From the NCBI GenBank assembly GCA_027627225.1, contig JAPFQT010000151.1:124001-188000 (forward strand): a stretch of DNA of 64,000 nucleotides, in the 5' to 3' direction. This document shows, one piece after another, positions 23,935 to 34,400 of this stretch. The stretch is from Congeria kusceri (Eukaryota; Mollusca; Bivalvia; Myida; Dreissenidae). The stretch's first letter is position 1. Every line of letters starts with the position of its first letter. A program made the position numbers and the translations under genes. Below the pieces are notes generated by a model, which saw only the letters and a program-made list of their open reading frames with translations, was not told the origin of the DNA and searched no databases.

Positions 23935-24206
23935 TTGTTTGTTTGGATTTTTTGCCGTATTCAACAGTATTTCAGTCAGTTAACCTACTCGCACTTTTCC
24001 TGGGTAAGCTGGTTTACCAGTACTGAGTGCACATACTTATGTCAGTAACTGACAACTGCCCTACTTGAATCAGAGGTAGGGGGAGAATGGCCGTAGAAAT
24101 AATTTCATGACCAATCCCCACAAAAGTTATGTGGCCGGGCTGGGAATGGTACCCGCGATCCTCGGATTTGTAGTCCAGCACTCTACCAACTGATCTAGCC
24201 GGCTCG
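23935..24206 (-). mobile_element. tRNA-derived SINE (reverse)
   Basis: The head on the minus strand (24206-24131) reads GGCTAGATCAGTTGGTAGAG, GGACTACAAATCCGAGG and CGCGGGTACCATTCCC, a degenerate tRNA with A- and B-box-like parts. The body toward 23935 includes cagtatttcagtcagttaac, cactttt-cctgggtaagc and gtaccagtactgagtgcac in the other orientation, a pattern common in bivalve SINEs. Confidence 0.65.
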
Positions 24207-24481
24207 GCAAATATTTAGGGTCGCGGCAATTTCAGTGGGTCGGTTCAATGGGAAAGGGAAAAAAAAGTAATTTTATTTTTGGCCTAATGGAAATTACTTC
24301 CCTAATCATTGAAGGATTCTTTAAAGAATCATCAGAACATTGGCTTCCTATTGCACTATAAATTATATTATTTTATAGAAATGCGCTTTACTAAGAACTG
24401 AGCATTAAATAAATAAAAATAATATCATACACAATAAGATATTTGATAAAAACAAATTAGCTAAAATGTCAGCAAAAATTA

Positions 24482-24575
24482 AAACCCCTAGCAGGTATTG
24501 AACTCACGACTTAGGAACCATTCGCAGAAATGACAGTAGACAGCGCTTTAATCAACTGCGCCATCATGCTTGGTA
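24482..24575 (-). tRNA. Degenerate tRNA-like sequence
   Basis: The minus strand shows GCATGATGGCGCAGTTGATT, similar to an A box, and GTGAGTTCAATACCTGC, similar to a B box. The arm between them does not fold into a normal anticodon arm. It is probably a SINE head or tRNA pseudogene. Confidence 0.4.
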
Positions 24576-25299
24576 AGAAGTCATGTGTTAACTCTGGTTA
24601 TACCAAATGCTCACAATTCTGACATCAAAATGTAAACAGGAAAAGGGGCAAACAAACACAACCCATATTATAAATTGATTTTTATCTCAGAATGCGTAAA
24701 CTCTTTTCCCATTATATATACCATGTTATAACCGTTATCATATGCCAGCATTTATCTATGCATTTCAGATTTTATTCTAAAAATTGCCCCCTTGAGGCCC
24801 TTTTCTATGACATAGTCCCTTTAACCCACAGATGTGGTGCTAAATCCATTTCATTTTAATACTTCTGTTGTATCAAATACTCATACTATGCTCTACAATA
24901 AGAACATGTTAAGCGTTCAAACTCATCACTGTGCAAATCAGTCTGTCTCCAGGTAGAATTGTCAATTATTCTGCCTAGAGCAGGTTATCTCCCTTTGACC
25001 ATTTCAGATTTTGCATGTATTTTTAAACTGGTTCAGTATGTGTGGCACATTTTCCAACATACGTTAAATCCTAACCGTAAACTTAAACTGCCAACTGTTG
25101 AACGTTTCAACATATCAATTATGAAATTGTAAAATTAAAGATTATAACTGCTAGAGAAAATCCTTACTAACTGCATAACATTTTACTTTCAACCCTAACC
25201 CCAGTAAACTTAAAGAATACCAATATATTAGAAAATTAAAAAAGAACCTAGATCAGAAAATATTAATTCAATCAATTCACATCAATTGTAAAACACCAA

Positions 25300-25424
25300 T
25301 TGCATGATGCAGTAATAAATGCTATGAGGTCACAGGGTGAGAACATAGTGCAGCCAGTCCGGGACTCGAACCCGGGACCTCTCGCTAACATGGCGAGTGC
25401 TCTCCCAACTGAGCTAACCCGGCA
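25300..25424 (-). tRNA. tRNA-like sequence, truncated SINE of the 1.36-kb family
   Basis: Minus strand 25424-25352 reads as a tRNA. It has the A box TTAGCTCAGTTGG, anticodon stem CTCGC/GCGAG around CATGTTA and T arm CCGGGTTCGAGTCCCGG. The acceptor pairs only imperfectly and position 33 is A, so a functional tRNA is unlikely. On its 3' side tgcactatgttctcaccctg matches the start of the SINE body at 1431, so this is a short copy of the same family. Confidence 0.6.
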
Positions 25425-25674
25425 GGTGCACAATCACTCCCCTATAGTGACCTTTAACAGTTTACACCAGTTACATGTATGTAATGATATTCAGGATTCA
25501 TATTAATTATATTTTTTCTAAAACACAGTTTTGAAATTTTGTTATCTTCTTATAATGATCTATTATTTATCTTAAGTTTATTGTGTCAAACTATACTTGT
25601 ATAACACTCACAAATCCTCGTCTTGAAAAGCACCTCAGCTGACCAACATTTAAGTAACATATCATTATATATTT

Positions 25675-25872
25675 TCATCATTGTCTTCATCAACATTATC
25701 ATTGTCATCATGATCGTCATGAAGAGAATCACTATCATCACACGAGCAACAAGATCATCATCAGACTAATCACCAACTCCATAATCATCATCATCATCAT
25801 CATCATTGTCAACCTCATTCTCATCATAATCATCATCATCATCATTTCCACAACCACAATCATTATCATTAT
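25675..25872. repeat. (ATC)n microsatellite
   Basis: Imperfect atc triplets (catcatcatcatcatcattg) over about 200 bp. Confidence 0.9.
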
Positions 25873-26441
25873 TTTTCTGTGATCACCATTAATCAGTAAC
25901 AGATGATATCACATACTTATTAGGAAACTGGTCATAGTACACTTCTTAACAACAACAAGCATTAACACAGAATAATATGCTACCAAAACAACGTGCAGTA
26001 GCCATTATACACTGATAAGTGATATTAAAAGTGGTTCAGATATAACAGGTAACATTTCTGATAATGTTTTCAGTTTGGTGAATACTAATACCCTGCATAC
26101 CCCTCAAAGAGTCAAATTGTCTCAACGTCTGCTAGATGCATTGGTGAGAATTTCCATGATCAAACATGAACTGTCATTGTCATTTATTATGACTGAAAGA
26201 ATTGTTATTGACACATGAACAATAGGGAACAAAACTATAAAACAGGATTTTAAACTGTGTTTGCCATTAAAAGAAATGTAAAATGATTAAATAAATTTTG
26301 AGCATTTACGGTTACTGCATGTACAATTAATAAAGTACTAAAATAGGTTACAACAGTAATTTAGGCTGTATAAAAAGGAACATATTACAGTAATAGCAGT
26401 GCATCTGGTAGGTTGTAATGAACAGATATGGTCATCTGCAG

Positions 26442-26547
26442 GAGGGCATTGTAGGAAACGAAGGTGTCGTCAGAGACTAAGTGAATTTGCAGAACGGCGG
26501 CTACTTAACAAGCGACAGAAACAGGCTGCATTATTAACATGTGCAAG
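26442..26547 (+). CDS. Candidate internal exon of an unidentified gene
   Basis: It is bounded by a good acceptor (catctgcag) and a GT donor (GCAAG|GTCAAT), 106 nt, open in the frame that reads GHCRKRRCRQRLSEFAERRL and then LNKRQKQAALLTCA. It ends in phase 2 (AG|) and joins exactly to the exon-like segment at 27415 to make an Arg codon. The peptide is strongly basic, such as a cytoplasmic tail or nucleic-acid-binding stretch might be. I do not recognise the family. Earlier exons were not found, so this could also be a gene relic or chance. Confidence 0.35.
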
Positions 26548-27414
26548 GTCAATAACATATTTTGTTATTTAGTGTGTATAACACATGTAGTCAGACATGC
26601 CTAAGTCTGTTTGCGTAGTAGAACCAGTACATATTGTTTTCAAGTATGAGCATCGATGCAATTTTTCAAACGTTACCTTTAATAAATCACCTCAGTCCAA
26701 TTTTTTAAACTGTTTTAAAAATAACAGGCTTAACTTTCTATTTTTATCAATCAAAATAATTAATTTCAATATCATGTTACAACACAAAATATAATTTATT
26801 GTGATTATCTGGCATACAATTTTCATTCAAACTTTTATATGTCTTTACATTACTATTAATGCACATGATATATATATAATTTATGATACTAGTGGACTTA
26901 AGCTACTCATGTTATAACATATTTAAGACCCTCACATATAACTTTAAAGTTGCATCTTTAATCCTTTCTTCTCAGAGTTATTGTACAAAAATAACAGACA
27001 TTTTGTTCAAGTATTTAACCTTGTATATTTCACCATTGCTTTAAAATAACCCCACAAGTTGATCAACCAACTCATATCAATAATGCAGGGGAGATAACTG
27101 TGGTTGTTTTAGTTTGAGGAGTCTAACAGAGTTCTCTCCCTGTAATTGTAACACCCAATTAATCAGCACTTGGAATTACTGGCACAGTTTTCTACTGAAA
27201 TTATTAGACCAGCTACTTATTACTTTATAAGTATTTAACACATTACTTGTTAACCCATGTCATGCATTCATACAAACTATAATTCCAAGAGAATAACTGT
27301 CCTGTTGTTTTCAGCAGCATCCCATTCAGTTTCAGTATGGTTGTACTCTTACTACAATACTTACAGATATGATTTTGGTTTTCTTTAATAAAAGATTCAA
27401 GTTTTTATACAAAG

Positions 27415-27544
27415 ACGGGATGAATTGCAACTGGAAATGAGAGATGCATTTGCCCCAATCTACAACCATGACAACAGAAATCAGCCTCAGAATCTCACAA
27501 ACAACATTGTTAAGTATCAGAACAAGACTGCAGTGGACGGATAG
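27415..27544 (+). CDS. Candidate terminal exon of the same unidentified gene
   Basis: The acceptor is tatacaaag|ACGG. The frame continues from 26547 and reads RDELQLEMRDAFAPIYNHDN, then about 20 more residues to NKTAVDG and a TAG at 27542-27544. AATAAA occurs at 27580, 36 bp after the stop. A matching phase, a stop and a polyadenylation signal at the right distance support a real 3' end. Evidence against: upstream exons are missing and there is no recognisable domain. Confidence 0.35.
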
Positions 27545-27585
27545 GAATCAATCACTGAAATTGTAAACGAAGGAATACAAATAAA

Positions 27586-30144
27586 AATTTGGTTGGAAGA
27601 TCTCAGAACTACTTGCTGCGCAAAGTATTGACAAAATATAATTAATTAAACTAATCTGTCTAACTCATTGTCCACAAAAGTTTTATTTTGATTTCATTTC
27701 ATGAAAGGTAATGATCTAATTGAAATTCCAATAGTTATTTAAAAATTTCTATCTCTCCAAACATTAAATTACTTTCCACTTAAAATTTAGCAAGTTTAAA
27801 TAAGATCAGTGGTGAAATGGGTGATACAGGGAATATAAGAACAGGATTTAGTTTACCTAACAGGATCAATAACTGGTTTTACTTGCCAGACCTGACTAGT
27901 TTCAACAGATTACATGTGAATGTTTGGTCAACACTGGTTTAACTATTAAGGCTTATTTGTGAATGAAATACAATTTGGTGACGGACAGAAGTCAACGCAC
28001 AAGAGGTTCTTTATACCGATAGCTTACCGATCATGTTGAATTGTATGCTTAATTGTTTAATTGTTAATAGACATTTCCAACTTTGACGAATCTGATGTTG
28101 GAAACTTAATCCGATTAGCAGTATGTAAACTTTGAGGTTGTCTCAAGTTTATTGTATAATTTGACGATGCAATAAAATGTGTGTTTCTGGACTGATAAAA
28201 AACATGTTAGTTGGGTGTTTCACATATGCACGCAACAAACACAACACTTCGTCCTTGCTTTGTGTAAAAAACAGTAGTTTCTATGATATATTTCAGTACG
28301 CAATATATAACAAGACGTTACGCGTAATAAACATGCCGTTTCCTTGGTCTCACACTAGTTAGTATGCGGAGCACGTGTATGTCAGGCTTTTTGGTAAACT
28401 AATGTTAATTTATATTTATGAGTTTAAATTTGAAAGAAATATCATTAAGGTAAGAAATAGATATGCAATATCTAACATACACTTAAATTATATGTTATAC
28501 TTGTTTTCCTGTAGTTCATTAACTGATGTATTTTAAATACACACTGAATTGTAAACACCAATATTTTACAGTCGATCATTTTATCCACACGATGTTACGG
28601 TAATGCAACTTTGTGTCACATGATATTCACGTGATTCTTGAAATCAACAAAGAGCATGTGCCTAGCAGTGTAGTACTATATATATTTCTGTATTGGTTTC
28701 TTATGTTTTAATAGACATACTGTAACACACTGATTGTTGTTGACTTTTTATAGACAATTTATCTGCCATATTTATAATGTTCACCACTAAAGGAAGACCC
28801 TACCAAACATACAACATGCTGATCATTTTATACAATGTTTAACAATTAATAATTTAGAAACCTTTCCTGTTTCCCCGTTCAAAAACAGGTTAGCGGACTA
28901 TATAAAATGACCAACGTTTCAAGAAAAGAATGGTATGCGAGGTCAATGTGACAAATTGGGGCTATTGACGTAACATCACATACCATCATATCACTTAAAA
29001 CATAAAATATATCATTCCAAGTAAGATTTACAGTTGTTCTTATGTTTTTTGCTGTGTGATGATATATATCCAAACATAAATCAATTGATCGCACATACTA
29101 ATCAGCCAATATTGTGCATGTGTTAAAACCGAGCATCATGCTAAATAGTACAAGGCCGTATGAAGAGCATGCTGCTCAGTCTAACGATCATGATGCTCGT
29201 TTCTATGAGCACATGCAGGTGTCAGTCCACACATTTCAGGTCTCTCTATCTAATTAAGACATTAAACACATGACAAAAACCTAAGCATATTCCAATCTGC
29301 TATAAATTATCAATTGAATGTACAGTAATGTAGTGAATCTTTCACACTTAGTACTGGTTCTACCCAGGAAATATACTCGGGAATGTTTAAATACGCCACA
29401 TATTGGTGACTGAAACAACATTTGATCCTGCCAGATGATGGCCTGTGTCGAGAACAATCCTCGACACATCCAGGACTAGAATAAACCGGCTACGAGTAAT
29501 AGTGTCTATGACTTTGGTTTATTCTAGTCCTAACTGTCATATGCTCATTTCAGATTATGTACATTTCATGAATTATGTTTCTTAGTTTAAGAAAGGGTAT
29601 GATGCCATGTGAAACTGTTTTTAGTATACGACGATAAACGAGCAATTTAGTACCGAAAATCAAGATGAGGTATAGCTTCCGACTCAGAAGAGTGGACTTC
29701 CATATTAATATCGTCTGTCGTCGACGTAAACCATTTACTTAACAACTTCTCTGAAACTGCTTAGCCCCTTTAAATCTAACTTGGCAGGAATGTTCTTGAT
29801 GACAAGTTTAACTTTTTAGACCTGGTAAGTGCCTTTAAATTAATCAGAGAAACACTGATCATGACGTTTTTGATTTATGCATACGAATTGCAGAGAAAAG
29901 TTTACCCTGTTCTATTACTTACTGACAGTAAAATTACCTTAATAAGTATACAGTTATATTTCAACATGCTTTATAATGACGGACAAAGGGACGTAACAAA
30001 AGAACTGTTTATTGTTCACGAGGCGAATTTGTGCATGAGCATCAAAGTTTTTTAATACCTTCAATTAAGGTATCTATCTTTTCTTCCATACTTTACGGGC
30101 TAAATGGTTATTTGTATATGCTATTTTAACAGTTAATGTTAATT
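27586..30144. other. AT-rich intergenic sequence
   Basis: Between the candidate plus-strand 3' end and the duplicated gene unit. Only the 16-bp inverted repeat at 29472 and a SINE-like fragment at 29349 (tactggttctacccaggaaa) stand out. Confidence 0.45.
29472..29531. other. Perfect 16-bp inverted repeat, 28-bp spacer
   Basis: AGGACTAGAATAAACC and GGTTTATTCTAGTCCT are exact reverse complements. It may be the core of a small foldback element or a transcribed hairpin. Confidence 0.8.
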
Positions 30145-31114
30145 AATGTAATAATTATCTGCATATCAATACCTTGTCACTGAACAATATCGCAGTTATC
30201 ACGTACAAGTTTAAATAATATAAACAGTTAGTTCAATGTTTATAAATGACACCGAAGACAAACGTGAAAGAATCAAAATTTTATTCACACGCACAATATA
30301 AAGTTTGTTGTTATAACATGCTACATAAAAAACAGTACAACAATCATCACATACGTTTAATTATGTCATCAATGCATTTTCAATAAATGTTTAAATACAT
30401 GAAAAATAATTATATATCTTAATTGTCTCCATTGTCTGAAGATTAACATACATCAGTTACACAGAACAGAAAATGCATATGCATCCAACACTACGAGCAG
30501 GTAAGTTATTTACGTCTGATTGTTTTCACTTAACTTCCAGCACAAGTGTCAATGTTATAATAAACGATGTTAAATCATCATCAGTATAAAACTAAATACA
30601 ATTAACCAATTGAACATCATGTTTTCTTTTTATATGAGTAAACTAAACAATACTCAAATCATCAATGTCTTTTCAATGCAGAAAATTAAAATAAATCCTT
30701 CATATTTCAAAAACAATTATTTATATAACATTACAGTGTCACGTTTTCAATTAATTGATCAAATACATTTCTCAAATATGTGTACAAATGACAGTCTAAA
30801 AATAGCAATTGTCATGTACATTGTACATGTATATTTGTGTACACACATTGACTTCTAGACTAAAATTGTCCCAGGTATTTGTCCTTTAACATACATCATA
30901 TATAACTTGTTAAGTTAAGGACAAATGCAACAACACTTATTTGATACAAATAACGCAGAATATTGGCTCCAAAGTCATACTGTCATAATTAAATAAAAGT
31001 ATATTATACAGAAATATAACACAGTACGCAATATATCATTTCTAACTTACAAACTGTCATTTTAAGATAACCATATTTGTTATTATACAAATGTCTGATA
31101 CATGTAAAAGTAAG
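30145..31114 (-). other. Probable 3' flank/UTR of gene copy A
   Basis: AT-rich sequence after the stop codon of copy A. It is shared in part with the copy B side (30145-30320 with 58710-58870; about 30890-31114 with 60905-61204). Conservation on both sides supports it as part of the duplicated unit. The 31058-31114 stretch is almost identical to 61148-61204. Confidence 0.5.
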
Positions 31115-31467
31115 CTATTGCACTGTGAACACCAGGATGTTGTTGTTGTCATATCGTCCCACAATGATGGAGGCTGTGTGCCTGTTGTAGCAGACTGACA
31201 CTGGGTTCCTCACTCCATCCCTGTCTGTAGCCAGAGTGGCCAGCTTCTTCCTGCCCTCCCTGTCCACCTGTATGATAGTCTGGGACCCCCATCCACACAC
31301 CAACACCTGGCCTGCAGGTGTCACATGTACAGCCTGTGGGTATTGTAGTTCAGGGTCCTCCAATATAGAGAGTACTGACCCATCCCTGGCCAGGGTGAGG
31401 AGCTTGTGCTGGGAGTGGTTGGTGATGTATATACGATCCCCAGTGGGACTCATAGCACAGCTCCGTA
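31115..31467 (-). CDS. Copy A exon 3: C-terminal propeller blades
   Basis: This is a 353-bp terminal exon with acceptor ttttgcag|TACGG and stop TAG at 31115-31117. It encodes about 116 residues with blade motifs such as MSPTGDRIYITN, LARDGSVLS, VHVTPAGQVLVCG and SIIVGRYDNNNILVF. It is clearly richer in GC than its surroundings. The minus-strand 3' UTR probably continues below 31115; an AATAAA on the minus strand near 30275 is one possible polyadenylation signal. Confidence 0.9.
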
Positions 31468-34400
31468 CTGCAAAACAGAGTCACATCAAGATATTAAATT
31501 ACTTTAAATGTTTAATAATGTTAATACACAAACTGCAGTGACATCGTATTATTAATGCGTCGTTAAACAGACAATTACGCGTCTTAACGATCTGCATAAA
31601 ATCCAATAATAATAAATATTTTAGTGCGACAGGAAGGTTCTGTATCAGTTTATTGCCTAAAAGTTTGACACGTTGACTGGTGAGTTAGGATTGAAGTCTA
31701 CCACAATTACACAGATGTAAACCATTACACGGTACAATGAACATGTACACATGAATGTGTCAGCTGATGTAACTATATGCAGTAATAATGGATTTCCTAT
31801 ACATGTATACAGGATTACAATATATTGACATATTAGTGAAATTCACACGAGCTGACATATTTCATACATGTGCACGTACAATATTGTGACTGTAGTTACG
31901 TTTGTAACATTTTACTACAAGAAAATAATGTTTCAAAACAAATGGGATTGGAACTTTTCTATCTAGTTCTTCTTCACCAGTTATAAAAGCCAGTAACTGT
32001 TGTTAATTTTATAATTTTATAAACATAAATAAGGAAATTTCTCAAATTTCAAATACAACAATTTGAGGTTCATTGATTGAATATAATGTTATGAAGCAAT
32101 GTTAATTATAAAAGTCATTATACATGTATAGTTATTTCCAAATCACAAAGTTTAAACAATAGGTCACAAGGTGTGTCATTGAAAAGCACTCAGTGTCTAT
32201 TTATAGACATGCCATGTAGTGACAGTCAAAATACATGATTACTCATATATATAAATCAATAATACTGAAAATCATTCTTAACTGCTGTTGTAAACTTAAA
32301 CTGACACACGTACATTCTACAACTATGCAGTCTTACAATTACTTTATGATACATATTTCTAATAATATCCGGATGAACCCGCCATGATTCTAACCTGTAT
32401 TTCTATGTGACGTATCCTCATACAGCTTGCTGACCAGTTTCCCACTCAGCGTGTACTTGTACAGTGCAGTACCAGAAGTGACATACAGCTCCCCCTGGTG
32501 GTGGGCGATACCTCCACAGTAATGTTGTAACTGAAGCTTCCTGCCCTTCACCAGCTGCACATTGTTGACAGAGATAAACTGGATCCCATTATTCACAGTA
32601 ACAGCAACTTCACTGTGTGTTATATGACACATGTCCCATGGAGAAGCAGACACATCACAATGAGTAAGCATCCTGTACTGCTGGTCCAGCAGCTTTAATT
32701 TCTTATTACTGTAGTCTACAACAAGAATCTGGCCATCAGAGAGAACACATATGCCAGTGATAAAGCATGCTGATGAATCACTTGGTATGCGCACATTATA
32801 CTCTGACTTTCCTTTAACAGTCAATACTTGGTCTGGGTTTCCCTGCACCGTCAATGGCTGGGTACTGTGTACAATCCTCCCCCAACCTGACAGTTTGGAC
32901 AAGTACTGCTCAATGTCACTGTTAGGCTGGAATGTTAGTGAACTTTTAACCTGAACCGAGTTCTCCTTCAAATATGTTTCAGACTGTTGTATTTTGTCGC
33001 TACATTTCTTGCTCGCTATAAAGGAGAGTTCTTTCATGCTCATATCACTTATGTCCTGAATGGCTTCATGCAGTATTTTCAAGTCGTCACGAAGCCTTCT
33101 GCAGTTGTTCACATCAGTCTTGAGAGAAGCTTGCAGACTTGTGAGTGTATTTTTCATTTCCTTCAAAGTGATTTTTTCAATATTGTCTAAAGTGTCATTT
33201 ATTTTCCTGCGTGTTTCTTGTATTTTGTGTAATTGTTCATCATATGAACCCTGCAGTGATTTAATGCCGGTCTCCCAATTTGTTTGAAGATTGTTCATTT
33301 GTTCCTGAATTGTTTGAAGCTTCACTGCAAACTGCTGCAGGTCAGTTGACTGGGTTTTGACACACTCAGATACAAGCGTCACTTTGGTGCACTGTCTGAA
33401 ACAAAATATAGTATATTATAATAAAATGCTTAAAATAATTTGACAAATTTTTCTTAAATATAAAAAAAAATGCTGTTATACATATTCTAAGTTCAAAGCT
33501 TATGAGATGGATGGTTTAGATTGGCCATTTCAAAACATTATGTGGCGTGTCATGGGAAAACCGGGCTTAATGCATGTGCATAAAGTGTCGTCCCGGATCA
33601 GCCTGTGCGGATTCCGCAACAGGCTAATCAGGGATGGCACTTTCCGCCTATAGTGGATTTATATTTAGAAGAGACTTCCTTGAAACAGAAAATACCATAA
33701 AAGCTTAAAGTGCTGTCCCGGATTAGCCTGTGCAGACTGCACAGGCTAATCCGGGACGACATTTGCGCACATGCATTAAGGCCAGTTTTCCCACAACATG
33801 CCTCATATAGTCTTCTACTGGATATTTAAGCGTACTTTGGCACATAAAATATAACGAAGGCACATGAGTGTCTGTTTTGCTCCAATTGCTTATAAAGTAA
33901 GGAGTGTCAGAAGCAAAAGGACCCTGCTGATAAGCCATATAACAAAAGAAGAGCTGTAGGAGGACAGCTAGCTAGACTTTTCTTGTGTTTGTCAGAGTTA
34001 CTGGCATTTTTTTCTTAAACAAGAAACATGGAAATTCCCCGAAAACCAAATTTTTCAAACAAAATGCATTAAAGTCAGCACATCAATAAAATTTTTAGTA
34101 ATGGTGAACTTGACCTTAACCACACCCACCCCATATGCAATCCCAAGCAAGGTCTCAATATAAGGTATCTATACACTAAGTTTCATAAAAATATCTCAAT
34201 GCGTTCTTAAGTTATTGAGCGGTTACCATTTTTCTATTTTTAGTACCAGTGACCTTGACCCCACCCACCCCATATGCAATCCCAAGCAAGGTCTCTATAT
34301 AAAGTATCTATGTATAAAGTTTCATTAAAATATCTCAATGCGTTCTAAAGTTATTGAGCGGAAACCGTTTTTCTATTTCAGTAACAGTGACCTTGACCCT

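Noticed and set aside
25352..25424. Functional tRNA gene
   Set aside because: Acceptor pairs imperfectly, position 33 is not T, and SINE body sequence follows.
26074..26143. Third exon upstream of 26442 (acceptor tgttttcag, donor TTG|GTGAGA)
   Set aside because: Its exit phase would force the next segment into a frame with an early stop, so it cannot join the 26442 exon as drawn.
32751..33287. Plus-strand ORFs opposite exon 2 of copy A (and likewise 62848-63423 opposite copy B)
   Set aside because: Antisense shadows of the coiled-coil/propeller exon.
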